Numbered from the stretch's first letter, positions 7,546-16,371 are shown. The stretch: 64,000 nucleotides of DNA from an uncultured Actinomycetes bacterium (GCA_902826025.1 CADEDH010000003.1:91777-155776), one strand, 5' to 3'. Numbers and translations: made by a program. Notes: generated by a model from the letters alone, not told the origin.

Positions 7546-8334
7546 ATGGAAACCTTTGGAGAGATCACGGTCGAGGTAGACGCGGCGAGCCACGTGGCGG
7601 TGGTGGAGATCCACCGTCCGCCCAACAACTTCTTCAGCCTCGAGATGCTGGGCAGCATCGCCGACGCCTTCGACCACGTCGATCATCACCCGGAGGCCCG
7701 GGCCATGGTGCTGTGCGCCGAGGGCAAGAACTTCTGCGCCGGCGCCGAGTTCCAGCCAGCCAACCCCCGCACCACCTCGGCCGGCGCCCCCTCGGGCCGC
7801 CACATCTACGACGAGGCCTTCCGGCTCTACAGCGCCAAGACCCCGTCGGTGGCCGCCATCGTCGGCGCCGCCGTGGGCGGTGGCCTCGGCCTGGCCTGCA
7901 TGCCCGACTTCCGTGTGGGCGGCCCCGGCTCCCGGTTCACCGCCAACTTCGCCAAGCTCGGCTTCCACCAGGGCTTCGGCCTGTCGGTGTCGCTGCCCAA
8001 CATCGTGGGCAACCAGCACGCGCTCGACCTCCTCTACACCGGTCGCCGCATCGACGGGAAGCGGGCCTTCGAGATCGGCCTCATCGACCGTTACGTGGAG
8101 AGCGACGACCACATCCGCGACGCCGCCATCGAGCTCGCGTCGGAGATCGCCAGCTCCGCTCCCCTGGCCCTCGACTCCATCCGCCAGACCATGCGGGGCC
8201 ACCTGGCCGCCGCCATCCGGGGCGCCACCGACCATGAGAAGGCCGAGCAGGACCGGCTCACCAAGACGGCCGACTGGCGCGAGGGCGTCAAGGCCATGGC
8301 CGAGCGCCGGCCGCCCCAGTTCACCGGCCAGTAG
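7546..8334 (+). CDS. Enoyl-CoA hydratase/isomerase family protein
   Basis: The 262-residue protein has the crotonase fold: VAVVEIHRPPNNFFSLEML near residue 17, CAEGKNFCAGAEF (first oxyanion-hole segment) and IVGAAVGGGLGLACMPDF (second). In hydratases the second segment reads GGGxEL and a later one carries a second catalytic Glu. Here those positions are Gly (GGGLGL) and probably Ala (FTANFAKLGF). A classical hydratase reaction is therefore doubtful; isomerase, thioesterase or hydrolase activity on an acyl-CoA is possible. It stands alone, with no pathway neighbours to fix the substrate. Confidence 0.85.
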   Translation: METFGEITVEVDAASHVAVVEIHRPPNNFFSLEMLGSIADAFDHVDHHPEARAMVLCAEGKNFCAGAEFQPANPRTTSAGAPSGRHIYDEAFRLYSAKTPSVAAIVGAAVGGGLGLACMPDFRVGGPGSRFTANFAKLGFHQGFGLSVSLPNIVGNQHALDLLYTGRRIDGKRAFEIGLIDRYVESDDHIRDAAIELASEIASSAPLALDSIRQTMRGHLAAAIRGATDHEKAEQDRLTKTADWREGVKAMAERRPPQFTGQ

Positions 8335-8373
8335 AATCCGGACCGACCGTCTCGTCCCGGCCCGGGCCCGCCT

Positions 8374-8943
8374 TCAACCGGCGGGTTCGGGCAGGGGCAC
8401 GGGCACGACGCCGAACGTGCCGGCCAGGTGGGTCATGAGCACGTCGTGGGGCTCGGTGGGTAGCTCAGCCACCACGTAACCGCCGGTCACTCCGACGAAC
8501 CGGGCCCGCCCGATGACAGCCAGGCGGTCGAGGAACCGGTCGTAGTACCCCTTGCCGTGGCCCAGGCGGGCCCCCCGGCGGTCGAAGGCGAGGCCGGGCA
8601 CGAGCACCACTGCGATCTCGGCGTCGGCCACCACCGGGCTGCCGGCAGCCGGTTGGTCGAAGCCGTACCGGTGGTGCTCGGTGGCCGAGTGGGCCGGGTG
8701 CACCGTGAGGTCGAGGCCGGCGTCGGGCGTGCGCACCAGGGCGAACGGGCCCAGCTCGGGCCGGGCCAGCAGGCGGTCGAGCGCCACCTCGCCGGCCATG
8801 GACCGGTAGCCGACCACCCAGCCGGCACTCCGCCCCGGGCCCGACAGGAACTGGGCCAACCCCTCGACGTGGCGGGGATCGTCCAGGGGCAGGGCGCTCC
8901 GGGCCCGCTTGGCCCGGGTCCGCCACTCGGCCTTGGTGGTCAC
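8374..8943 (-). CDS. 5-formyltetrahydrofolate cyclo-ligase
   Basis: This enzyme converts 5-formyl-THF to 5,10-methenyl-THF with ATP, recovering a storage form of folate. The key signature is GARLGHGKGYYDRFLDRL near residue 130, the conserved nucleotide/folate-binding loop. WVVGYRSMAGEVALDRLL and AVVLVPGLAFDRRG are further family blocks. I start it at GTG 8943 (VTTKAEWRTRAKRARSAL), giving 189 residues, the usual size. A more upstream start would add an unlikely Pro/Ala tail. No strong ribosome site is visible. It diverges from the M20 peptidase. Confidence 0.92.
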   Translation of the reverse strand: MTTKAEWRTRAKRARSALPLDDPRHVEGLAQFLSGPGRSAGWVVGYRSMAGEVALDRLLARPELGPFALVRTPDAGLDLTVHPAHSATEHHRYGFDQPAAGSPVVADAEIAVVLVPGLAFDRRGARLGHGKGYYDRFLDRLAVIGRARFVGVTGGYVVAELPTEPHDVLMTHLAGTFGVVPVPLPEPAG

Positions 8944-9049
8944 GGGGGCGAGGGTACCCCGCACCGGGGCGGGGACGGGGGCCGGGGCCGAAAGAACCTC
9001 GCCAGGCGCCAGCCTCACACCCGACACCCAGATGCCCTACTGTTCAGTC

Positions 9050-10216
9050 ATGACGGGGACTGATCATGCGGCAATAGAACGGATCGACCTCCTGGCCGAG
9101 TTGATCGGCATCAACAGCGTCAATCCACAACAGGCCGGGCCCCGTTCGGGCCCCGGCGGGGAGGCGGCCATCGCCGCCTGGCTGGCTGAACGAGCCGAAC
9201 AGGCCGGAGCCGCCGAGGTGATGGTGGACGAGGTGGAGCCGGGGCGGCCCAACGTGTACGCCCACTTCCCCGGCTCGGGCGGCGGCCCGACGGTGTGCGT
9301 CGACGTCCACCTCGACACCGTCGGCGTGGAGCACATGACGATCGATCCCTTCGCCGCCGAGGTGAGCGACGGCAAGGTGTTCGGCCGGGGCTCGGTCGAC
9401 ACCAAGGCCACGCTGGCCGTCGTGCTCCCGGTGCTGGCCGAGCTCAGCCGGAGCGGGGCCCTGACCGCCGACGTGCACCTCATCGGCACGGTCAGCGAGG
9501 AGGCCGGGGGGTTGGCCGGCGCCTACCGCATGCGGGACTGGGCCGAACGTTCCCGCCGCCACTTCGACCGGGTCATCGTGGCCGAGCCCACGCTGTGCGC
9601 CCCGGTGCACGGCCACCCCGGCGGCATGGGCATGGAGATCACGGTACGAGGCGAGGCCGCCCACTCGTCGAAGCCCCATCTCGGCCGCAACGCCATCGTC
9701 GCCGCCGCCCGGATCATCGTCGCCCTCCAGGCCGAGCAGGACATCCTGGCCGCCGGCCCGGCCACCACTGCGGTGGGGCCGGGCTCGCTCGCCGTCACCG
9801 AGATCGGCGGCGGGCTGGCCCGCAACATCATCCCCGATCACTGCACGCTCTACGCTGGCCGCCGGGTGGCCCCGGGCGAGGATCCCGAGGCCGAGTACGC
9901 CCGCCTCCGGGCCGTGATCGAGGGGGCGGCGGGAGACTGCGAGGTGGAGGTGGCGTTGGCCAACGGCCGGTGCAGCAGCGCCTTCTACGAGGACCCGGCC
10001 GCCCCCCTCGTCACCGATCTGTGCCACCTCACCGGAACCGGGCCGGCCACCGCCACCTATGGCAGTAACGCCCTGGTCTACCGCCCCATCGCCTCCGAGA
10101 TCGTGGTGTTCGGTCCGGGCTCGATCGACCAGGCCCACAAGGCGGTGGAATGGGTCGAGATCAGTGAACTCGACCGGGCCGCCGATGCCTATCGCCGCCT
10201 CCTCGGCACCCCGTGA
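9050..10216 (+). CDS. M20-family peptidase/deacylase, ArgE/DapE-like
   Basis: A 388-residue dinuclear zinc hydrolase of the M20 family, which removes acyl or peptide groups from amino acids. Metal and catalytic residues appear as VCVDVHLDTVGVE (His-x-Asp) near residue 80, GRGSVDTKATLAVVL (bridging Asp) and TVSEEAGGLAG (Glu-Glu, catalytic base plus ligand). VRGEAAHSSKPHLGRNAI is the dimerisation-domain block. ATG 9050 has no clear ribosome site, so the transcript may be nearly leaderless. ArgE, DapE and aminoacylase cannot be separated by eye; no arginine or lysine genes adjoin. Confidence 0.85.
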   Translation: MTGTDHAAIERIDLLAELIGINSVNPQQAGPRSGPGGEAAIAAWLAERAEQAGAAEVMVDEVEPGRPNVYAHFPGSGGGPTVCVDVHLDTVGVEHMTIDPFAAEVSDGKVFGRGSVDTKATLAVVLPVLAELSRSGALTADVHLIGTVSEEAGGLAGAYRMRDWAERSRRHFDRVIVAEPTLCAPVHGHPGGMGMEITVRGEAAHSSKPHLGRNAIVAAARIIVALQAEQDILAAGPATTAVGPGSLAVTEIGGGLARNIIPDHCTLYAGRRVAPGEDPEAEYARLRAVIEGAAGDCEVEVALANGRCSSAFYEDPAAPLVTDLCHLTGTGPATATYGSNALVYRPIASEIVVFGPGSIDQAHKAVEWVEISELDRAADAYRRLLGTP

Positions 10217-10385
10217 TGACAATCCGACAGACACGGAGAATGCACCACGAGCATCGTGCTACGGAACCGTGGGTCAATCATCCCCCGGGCTGTCACGAAC
10301 GGTCCCTCATCGGATAGAAAGGATCAAGCGCAACGGTAACGTAACAGTGTCTACCGGCGCGTGATGCTCTACGCAGACCACTCCG

Positions 10386-11000
10386 ATGGCCCTCCACTAC
10401 CGACGTGAAGCCCCGGTTCGCCCCCGCTTCCTACTCGCCCTCACGTTGTCAACGGTGACAGCACTGGCGGTCGGCGCGCCCCTGGCCATGCAGGCCCTGG
10501 GCAACGATCAGGTTGACTCCTACGCCGTAGGTGAAGCCGGCCAGAGTCAGGCGCTCGGGTACGACGACAACGTCGGCACCGATATGGACGGCCAGAACCT
10601 CGACGGTCGCCCCGCCGGCCTCGGCGGGATCAAGGTCGCCGAGGGCGACTCCAAGGCCAAGGCTCAGAGTCTGTCGCCCAAGTCGGCGGCGGTCACCGAG
10701 CCCCCCGAGTCTGTGCCCCCGAGCACCGACACCACGCTCGCCGCCCCGTCGTCCACCGTGGCCGAAACCACCACCTCGATCGCCACCACCACGGCCAGCT
10801 CCGTCTCGTCGAGCACGAGCACCACCTCGGGCGCCAGCAGCTCCTCCTCCAGCTCGAGTTCCACCGCCACCACCGCCGGCAGTACCACCACGTCCACGGC
10901 GAAGAGCACCACCAGCTCGTCGAGCACCACCAGCTCGTCATCCACGACGTCCGCCCCGGCGTCCACGTCATCTTCCGCCGCCCAGTCAACCACCAGCTGA
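10386..11000 (+). CDS. Secreted or anchored Ser/Thr-rich protein
   Basis: A 204-residue protein with a basic start and one hydrophobic segment (FLLALTLSTVTALAVGAPL, about residues 15-33) that acts as a signal peptide or anchor. A 60-residue Asp/Gly-rich part follows, and then about 110 residues made almost only of Ser, Thr and Ala. Such tails are typical cell-wall spacers and possible O-glycosylation sites in actinobacteria. No catalytic domain is present. The 169-base upstream gap contains a small CACGA-GCA-TCGTG hairpin. Function unknown. Confidence 0.7.
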   Translation: MALHYRREAPVRPRFLLALTLSTVTALAVGAPLAMQALGNDQVDSYAVGEAGQSQALGYDDNVGTDMDGQNLDGRPAGLGGIKVAEGDSKAKAQSLSPKSAAVTEPPESVPPSTDTTLAAPSSTVAETTTSIATTTASSVSSSTSTTSGASSSSSSSSSTATTAGSTTTSTAKSTTSSSSTTSSSSTTSAPASTSSSAAQSTTS

Positions 11001-11160
11001 GCCGGGCCGGCAGCAGTGCCGCCCTCTCCGCACCGGAACCGGCCGTGGCCGCTGCGATACCATGGTTGCGGCAGCTCCACAGCTCCGTCGAGGGGTACCT
11101 CGAAGGGGCGGCGGGGGTGCCGGACGCAGGTCGCCGGCTGCGGGAGCGGTTGCTGAACCC

Positions 11161-11715
11161 ATGACTGATCAACAACCAGGTGGCGGGCCCCCACCGCCCA
11201 TCCCCGATGGATGGGCCGACCGGATGCCCGGCGGCGGCGTGCCCCGCCCCCCAATCCAGTGGAACCCCGACTCCCACCCGTGGGGTGCCGCTCTCCCCCC
11301 TGGCGACTGGCGGTTGCAGGCCCCCACGCCCACCGCCACCGGGCCGGGCGAACCGGCAACGTGGGGGGCGGCGGCCCCCGACCCGTCGTGGTCCGAGCTC
11401 CCCCCTGGCATCGACCCGGCGCTACTGGCCCCCATCGAAGCGCCACCCGCCCCGTCGGCCATGCGGCCCAGCACCGCCGGGCTGGCCCTGTTCCTGTCCA
11501 CCGTGGGGCTGTTGTGCTGCGGGGTGCCGTCGGTGGTGGGGATGCTCCTGGCCCGGGCCGATCTCGACGCCATGAACCGGGGAGACACCGACGCCGCCCA
11601 CCGGTCGAGGGCGGAGAAGGCGTTCGGGCTCGGCCTGCTCGGCACCGCCATCATGCTCATCACTATCGTGGCCTGGGTGTTCCTGATCTCGAAGACCCGA
11701 TCGGCCAACCTGTGA
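11161..11715 (+). CDS. Pro-rich DUF4190-like membrane protein
   Basis: The 184-residue protein has a Pro/Gly-rich cytoplasmic N-terminal half (MTDQQPGGGPPPPIPDGWAD onward). Two membrane helices follow: GLALFLSTVGLLCCGVPSVV near residue 105 and LGLLGTAIMLITIVAWVFL near 160. The loop between them (LLARADLDAMNRGDTDAAHR) matches the small DUF4190-type pattern. The stop overlaps the GTG of the DUF2752 gene, so they form a coupled pair. An open 39-codon frame from GTG 11045 also ends on this gene's ATG, but is too short to call. Function unknown. Confidence 0.7.
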   Translation: MTDQQPGGGPPPPIPDGWADRMPGGGVPRPPIQWNPDSHPWGAALPPGDWRLQAPTPTATGPGEPATWGAAAPDPSWSELPPGIDPALLAPIEAPPAPSAMRPSTAGLALFLSTVGLLCCGVPSVVGMLLARADLDAMNRGDTDAAHRSRAEKAFGLGLLGTAIMLITIVAWVFLISKTRSANL

Positions 11716-12143
11716 GCACGGTCCGCCTCACTCTCCTCCCACCCCGGGCCACCGCCTTGGCCGTCACCGGGGTCGCCGCGCTGGGCGCCGGGTTGTTGGC
11801 CTCGGGCGAGCACGGCCCGGTGCTGTGCCCGTTCCGGCTCGCCACCGGCGGGTACTGCCCTGCGTGCGGCATGACCCGGGCTGTGGGCCGGCTGGCCCGG
11901 GGCGACCTCGCCGGCAGCTGGCACCTACACCCGTTCCTGCTCCTGATCGTGGGACAGGTGGCGGTCGCCGGCCTGGCCTGGGCCCTGCTGGCGCTGCGAC
12001 GGCGCCGATCGGGCGCCCCCAACCCGGTGCCGGCGCTGCTACGCCGCCGGGCCGGCGCCCTGCAGCTCGTCAACGGCGGGCTGCTGCTGGCGCTGTGGGC
12101 GATCAGGCTCGCCACCCACGCCATCCCGGCCCCGTTCACCTGA
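11712..12143 (+). CDS. DUF2752 membrane protein
   Basis: This 143-residue protein begins at a GTG overlapping the previous stop. The DUF2752 hallmark is clear: CPFRLATGGYCPACGMTRAV near residue 38, with two cysteine clusters and a conserved Thr-Arg. Around it are three hydrophobic segments: ALAVTGVAALGAGLLA, FLLLIVGQVAVAGLAWALLA and LVNGGLLLALWAIRLA. The family is common in actinobacteria and Bacteroidetes with no known biochemical role. Pairing with a DUF4190-like protein recurs in actinobacterial genomes. Confidence 0.85.
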   Translation: MSTVRLTLLPPRATALAVTGVAALGAGLLASGEHGPVLCPFRLATGGYCPACGMTRAVGRLARGDLAGSWHLHPFLLLIVGQVAVAGLAWALLALRRRRSGAPNPVPALLRRRAGALQLVNGGLLLALWAIRLATHAIPAPFT

Positions 12144-12166
12144 GCGGCAGGGGCGGCGCTGCGCCC

Positions 12167-13444
12167 TCACAGCTGGCCCAGGCGCTCCTTGAGCCGCAGG
12201 ATCCGCAGGACGGACTGATCGAGCCGCTCCGGGCTGATCTCTCCCCGCTCCACCGCCGTCTTCAGGGCCCGGTAGGCGACCCCCAGATCGGGCGGCACCA
12301 GGAGGATGTCGACGCCGGACTGCACCGCCTGCACCACCAGAAGCCCGGGATCGATGCCCTCCACCGCCCCCATGTTGAGGGCGTCGGTCATCACCACCCC
12401 GTCGAACCCGAGCTCGGTGCGGAGTAGGCCGTCGATCATGGCCGACGACACCGTGGCCGGGCTGCCACTGGGATCGAGCGAGGGGATGGCCAGATGACCC
12501 ACCAGCACGATCGATACCCGGTGCTCGATGGCGGCCTGAAACGGGATGCGCTCCCGCTGGTCCCACGCCTGGCGGCTGATGTCGAGCACGGGCAGCTCGA
12601 GATGGCTGTCGACGTCGGTGCCGCCGTGGCCCGGCCAGTGCTTCACCGCCGCCGCCACCCCCGAGTCCTGCAGCCCGTCCACCGAGGCCGTCACCATCTG
12701 CGACACGATCTGGGGGTCGGTGCCGTAGGAACGGTTGCTGATGAACGACTCGATGTCGGGCTGGGTGACGTCGGCCACCGGGGCCAGCACCACGTTGATG
12801 CCGAGGTCGGACACCTGGCGTCCGGTGAGGTAGCCGGCTTCCCGTACGGCGGCGGCATCGCCCGAGAGCACCTCGGCCGATGGGAACACGGTGACCCCGT
12901 CGGTGATCCGGTTGACCCGGCCGCCCTCCTGGTCCACCGCCACCAGCAGCCCCACGCCCGAATCGGCCCGGGCCGCCTGCTGGAGCCCGGCCGACAGCAG
13001 GTCGACCTGGTCAGCCGTGCCAATGTTCTTGGCCAGGTAGATCACGCCACCCAGGTGGTAGTTGGCCACGATTTCGGCCGGGACGTTGAGGCCGGTGGCG
13101 GTGCGGTTGGTCTTCTGGTCCTCGGACGACACCTGGGCCGGATCCCGCCCCGCCAGCACCGGCATGAGCAACTGGCCCACCTTCTCCTCGAGCGACAGCT
13201 CGGCCAGGATGCCCTCGGCCCGGCCCGGCACCGGTGCCGGGGCGACGGTGGTGGCTGTGGGGGCCCCGGGAGCGGGCCCGTCGATCACCGTGGTCTCCGA
13301 CTGGAGCTGCGGCCGGTCGGTGGCCTCGGTGGCCTGCTGGGTCGCCTGTTGGGCCGCGGCCGACTGGGAGCATGCCGCCAGCAGCAGCGCCGCCAGCATC
13401 GGAGCGAGACGCGCGCCGCCGCGCCGGGAACGGCTCGCCGTCAT
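12167..13444 (-). CDS. nagZ: GH3 beta-N-acetylhexosaminidase lipoprotein, NagZ-like
   Basis: A 425-residue glycoside hydrolase family 3 enzyme that likely removes N-acetylglucosamine from cell-wall fragments. ATG 13444 has GGAGG ten bases upstream and begins a lipoprotein signal ending ALLLAACSQ (lipobox LAAC), so it is anchored outside the membrane. A Thr/Ala/Pro linker precedes LSLEEKVGQLLMPVLAG. NagZ hallmarks are VDQEGGRVNRI, AAVKHWPGHGGTDVDSHLEL (the Asp-His general acid loop) and VVMTDALNMGAVEG (catalytic Asp). It diverges from ung across 39 bases. Confidence 0.92.
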   Translation of the reverse strand: MTASRSRRGGARLAPMLAALLLAACSQSAAAQQATQQATEATDRPQLQSETTVIDGPAPGAPTATTVAPAPVPGRAEGILAELSLEEKVGQLLMPVLAGRDPAQVSSEDQKTNRTATGLNVPAEIVANYHLGGVIYLAKNIGTADQVDLLSAGLQQAARADSGVGLLVAVDQEGGRVNRITDGVTVFPSAEVLSGDAAAVREAGYLTGRQVSDLGINVVLAPVADVTQPDIESFISNRSYGTDPQIVSQMVTASVDGLQDSGVAAAVKHWPGHGGTDVDSHLELPVLDISRQAWDQRERIPFQAAIEHRVSIVLVGHLAIPSLDPSGSPATVSSAMIDGLLRTELGFDGVVMTDALNMGAVEGIDPGLLVVQAVQSGVDILLVPPDLGVAYRALKTAVERGEISPERLDQSVLRILRLKERLGQL

Positions 13445-13483
13445 CCTCCGTGTCCCTCCACCCTGTGAGCGTAGGATCTCCGG

Positions 13484-14170
13484 ATGGCAAAAACCGACTG
13501 GAACCCGGTGTTGCGGGCCGAGCTGGCCAAGCCGTACTGGGCTGAGCTCCAGGCCTTCGTGGACGCCGAGCGGGCCCGCCACCAGGTCTACCCCCCGCCC
13601 GACGAGGTGTTCGCCGCCCTCCACCTCACCCCCTTCTCCGAGGTGAAGGTGCTCATCCTGGGTCAGGATCCCTATCACGGGCCCGGGCAGGCCCACGGGC
13701 TCTGCTTCTCGGTGCGCCCGCCGGTGGCGCCGCCACCGTCGCTGGAGAACATCTTCGCCGAGTTGCACGCCGATCTCGATCTTCCCGTACCTCGCCATGG
13801 TTCCCTGCGGCACTGGGCCGAGCAGGGGGTCCTGCTGTTGAACGCCACACTCACGGTGCGGGCCCACCAGGCCGGGTCGCACCAGAAGAAGGGCTGGGAG
13901 ACCTTCACCGACCAGGTGATCCGGGCCGTGAACGACAAGCCCGAGCGGGTGGTGTTCATCCTGTGGGGCTCGTTCGCCCGCCAGAAGCGGGCGCTGATCA
14001 CGGGCCCGCAGCACACGGTGCTCGAGTCTCCCCATCCATCGCCCCTGTCGGCCCACCGGGGGTTCTTCGGTTCCCAACCGTTCTCCCGGGCCAATGCGGC
14101 CCTGGTGGAGGCAGGTCGGGAACCGGTCGACTGGGCCCTACCGGAGATCGTCGACGAGCGCGATCAGTAG
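13484..14170 (+). CDS. ung: Uracil-DNA glycosylase, family 1
   Basis: Ung excises uracil from DNA after cytosine deamination or dUMP misincorporation. This 228-residue copy has every family-1 motif: ILGQDPYHGPGQAHGL near residue 60 (catalytic Asp, water-activating loop), PPPSLENIF, VLLLNATLTV and the closing HPSPLSAHRGFFGSQPFSR (DNA-minor-groove leucine loop). Its 3' end overlaps the convergent aldolase gene by seven bases. A family-1 Ung matters in a 70 % GC genome, where cytosine deamination load is high. Confidence 0.97.
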   Translation: MAKTDWNPVLRAELAKPYWAELQAFVDAERARHQVYPPPDEVFAALHLTPFSEVKVLILGQDPYHGPGQAHGLCFSVRPPVAPPPSLENIFAELHADLDLPVPRHGSLRHWAEQGVLLLNATLTVRAHQAGSHQKKGWETFTDQVIRAVNDKPERVVFILWGSFARQKRALITGPQHTVLESPHPSPLSAHRGFFGSQPFSRANAALVEAGREPVDWALPEIVDERDQ

Positions 14171-14949
14171 ACGCGCTTCTCGCCCGCCGAGCCGCCACCC
14201 CGTACGCCCTTCAGGGCGGAGATGGCGCCCGAGGCCAGGGCGGTGAGGTCGGAGGTGACGGTGACCATCTTGAAGCCCTGCTCCACCCGCTTGCCGGCCA
14301 CGTCGGGCGAGGAGTGGATGCCAGCGGCGATACCCCGCTTTGCCGTGCCGGCCAGGATGGCGTCGATGGCGTCGACGAACGACTGGTGGTCGTTGTCCAC
14401 CCCGGGGGCCAGGCCCAGGCTGATGCTGAGGTCGGCCGGGCCGACGTAGACGGCGTCGATCCCGGGCACGTCGAGGATGGCGTCGAGGTTCTGGAGGGCC
14501 TCCACCGTTTCGATCATCGGGATGCAGGCGATCTGGGTGTTGGCGTCGGGGTAGTAGCCGGGGCCGAGGGCGCCGCCGGCCCGGGCCGGGCCGAAGCTGC
14601 GGGCCCCGGCCGGGGCGTACCGGCAGGCCCGGACGGCCTGCTCGGCCTCGGCCACGTTGTTGACCATGGGGATGATCACGCCCATGGCGCCGGCGTCGAG
14701 GACCTTGCCGATGATGCCCGGCTCGTTCCACGGCACCCGGCACAGCGGGATCGATTCCGAACGGGCCATGGCTTGGAGGAGCGAGACCGCGCCGGTGTAG
14801 TCGATCAGACCGTGCTGGAGGTCGACGTTCAGGTAGTCGTACCCCACCCCGCCCAGCTGCTCGGCACCCACCGGATCGGTGGTCGACAACCACAGGCCCA
14901 GGGTGGCCTGGCCCGCCTTCCATGCGGTCTTCAGCGTGTTCTCTCTCAT
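14164..14949 (-). CDS. HpcH/HpaI-family class II aldolase
   Basis: These metal-dependent aldolases split 2-keto-3-deoxy acids to pyruvate and an aldehyde. The 261-residue protein starts at ATG 14949 and shows GLWLSTTDPVGAEQLGG, DYLNVDLQHGLIDY (Asp/His near the metal site), RVPWNEPGIIGKVLDAGA with the catalytic Arg, VIIPMVNNVAEAEQAV, CIPMIETVEALQN (metal Glu) and DAVYVGPADLSISLG (metal Asp). An upstream extension in the same frame would run into the 65-base repeats and is rejected. The aldehyde substrate is not evident. Confidence 0.88.
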   Translation of the reverse strand: MRENTLKTAWKAGQATLGLWLSTTDPVGAEQLGGVGYDYLNVDLQHGLIDYTGAVSLLQAMARSESIPLCRVPWNEPGIIGKVLDAGAMGVIIPMVNNVAEAEQAVRACRYAPAGARSFGPARAGGALGPGYYPDANTQIACIPMIETVEALQNLDAILDVPGIDAVYVGPADLSISLGLAPGVDNDHQSFVDAIDAILAGTAKRGIAAGIHSSPDVAGKRVEQGFKMVTVTSDLTALASGAISALKGVRGGGSAGEKRVY

Positions 14950-14963
14950 GGCCGCCCAAGCTA

Positions 14964-15150
14964 GCGGGAACCCTCCGGGTTCCTTGAATGCGCCTGCGGC
15001 GCATACGCTCGCCTCCGGCGAGCTTCTGGCGGGAACCCTCCGGGTTCCTTGAATGCGCCTGCAGCGCATACGCTCGCCTCCGGCGAGCTTCTGGCGGGAA
15101 CCCTCCGGGTTCCTTGAATGCGCCTGCAGCGCATACGCTCGCCTCCGGCG
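14964..15150. repeat. Three tandem 65-base palindromic repeats
   Basis: Units start at 14964, 15029 and 15094, the last shortened. Each holds three perfect hairpins with three-base loops: GGAACCC-TCC-GGGTTCC, TGCGCC-TGC-GGCGCA and GCTCGCC-TCC-GGCGAGC. Copies differ only at the middle loop (TGC against TGC/A variants). They fill the gap between two leftward genes and may stop or stabilise transcripts. The GGAACCC stem recurs in the repeats at 18.0 kb. Confidence 0.9.
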
Positions 15151-15159
15151 CGGCAGGGC

Positions 15160-16371
15160 TCAGAACACGTTTTGCCGGCTGCAGGTCACACGACTCGATA
15201 TGTTGCCCTTGCCGTCCTCGCCGGCCACGGAGGCCACATCGCGCTCGTCGAAGCTGCGGGCCGACCACGTCCGGGTCGTGCGGCCGCTGGAGCTGGGTGA
15301 ACCCAGCGTGGAGGTGGACAGCACGAGCTTGCCGGCCGAGTCGTACAGGCCGTAGGACGAGGCGAACGTGCCCGACGAGTCCTTCACCTCCACCGCTCCG
15401 TTGAACTGGCCAACGTAGACCACGCAGGAGGTGGGGGCCCGGACAGTGACGGGCCGGCTGAGCACGAGGTCCACCCGGGCGTCGCTCTGCCCCGAGCCCA
15501 GGCACAGCGCCCGGCGCTGGTCGCCTTTGAGCACCGACTGGCCCGACGGCACGCCGAAGGTGACGACGTAGCAGCCGGGATCGACGCTGAACCCGTAGGC
15601 CCCGCTGTCGGACGACGTGGCAGTGGCCCGCACCGAGTCTTCCCGGCCGTCCCGGTTGGCGTCGCTCCACAAGGTGACAGCGATGCCCTTGGCCGCTGCG
15701 CCGTCCCAGTCGTCGAAGCTGACCCGGTCGCCGATGAACACCGCCTTGGCTGCGGTGGAGGCAGTAGTGGGTGCCGTAGTGGACACGGTGCTGGACGCCG
15801 AGGTGGACGGGGTGGCGCTGGGCGCGGTGCTCGACGGCGCCGTGGTGGACGACGAGCCGCCAGAGGTGGGAGAGCCGGAGCCGATCGAAGCCGACGAGCC
15901 GTTGGTTCCGGTGTCGGCGGTGGCCGCCGTGGCGGCGGACGACGTGGGCCGACGAGCGGTGGTGGCGCTCTTGCGGGCGGTGGTGGTAGGCCGGGCCGCG
16001 GTGGTGACGGTGGTGGGCCCCGACGGCGGCGACGTTGACGACGGCCGGGTGGTCTCGCCCCGCGGCGCCACGGTGACCGTGGTGGATGGATCGATCCGCC
16101 CGGGCTGGATGCCGTCGACCATCGCCGCCACCCCGTCGCCCCCGCTCGGAGCCCGGGCCGTCGTCTCGTCGCCGCTGGACCGCTGGCTCTGGTAGGCGAA
16201 GAAGGCGGCGGTGGCGATCAGGGCGCCGAACAGCACCGTGAGGGGGCGGCGCCAGCGATTGCCTGCCTCCAGGGCGCGTTCCAGCCAGGGGATCTCCGTC
16301 GCCGCCGGTGGTGCAACCGGGGCGAAGGGCAGATCATCCCGGAGGAGCTGCCGATCCTGTTCCTGGAGCAC
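15160..16371 (-). CDS. Membrane-anchored protein with Ser/Thr linker and SdrD B-like domain
   Basis: The 403-residue protein has a cytoplasmic start of about 40 residues, one transmembrane helix (PLTVLFGALIATAAFFAYQ) and a Ser/Thr/Ala stretch of about 140 residues. An extracellular domain then begins FIGDRVSFDDWDGAAAKGIA. That domain, with VTLWSDANRDGRED and a Cys-containing GCYVVTFGVP strand, resembles the SdrD B/Cna-B-like beta sandwich of surface proteins. Four cysteines occur in the last 150 residues. A structural or adhesive surface role is plausible. It lies downstream of the ParA-like gene. Confidence 0.7.
   Translation of the reverse strand: MLQEQDRQLLRDDLPFAPVAPPAATEIPWLERALEAGNRWRRPLTVLFGALIATAAFFAYQSQRSSGDETTARAPSGGDGVAAMVDGIQPGRIDPSTTVTVAPRGETTRPSSTSPPSGPTTVTTAARPTTTARKSATTARRPTSSAATAATADTGTNGSSASIGSGSPTSGGSSSTTAPSSTAPSATPSTSASSTVSTTAPTTASTAAKAVFIGDRVSFDDWDGAAAKGIAVTLWSDANRDGREDSVRATATSSDSGAYGFSVDPGCYVVTFGVPSGQSVLKGDQRRALCLGSGQSDARVDLVLSRPVTVRAPTSCVVYVGQFNGAVEVKDSSGTFASSYGLYDSAGKLVLSTSTLGSPSSSGRTTRTWSARSFDERDVASVAGEDGKGNISSRVTCSRQNVF

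Noticed and set aside
10217-10385. tRNA or small RNA in the gap before the Ser/Thr-rich gene
   Set aside because: One small hairpin is visible but no cloverleaf, CCA end or terminator. I saw no tRNA-like sequence in any other gap either.
11045-11164. 39-codon frame from GTG 11045 ending on the ATG of the DUF4190-like gene
   Set aside because: The ATGA overlap is suggestive, but there is no ribosome site, the frame stays open upstream into the Ser/Thr-rich gene, and it is too short to separate from chance.
14964-15150. CRISPR array
   Set aside because: The repeats abut without unique spacers and are themselves built of palindromes. No cas gene is nearby. The 18.0 kb array fails for the same reasons.
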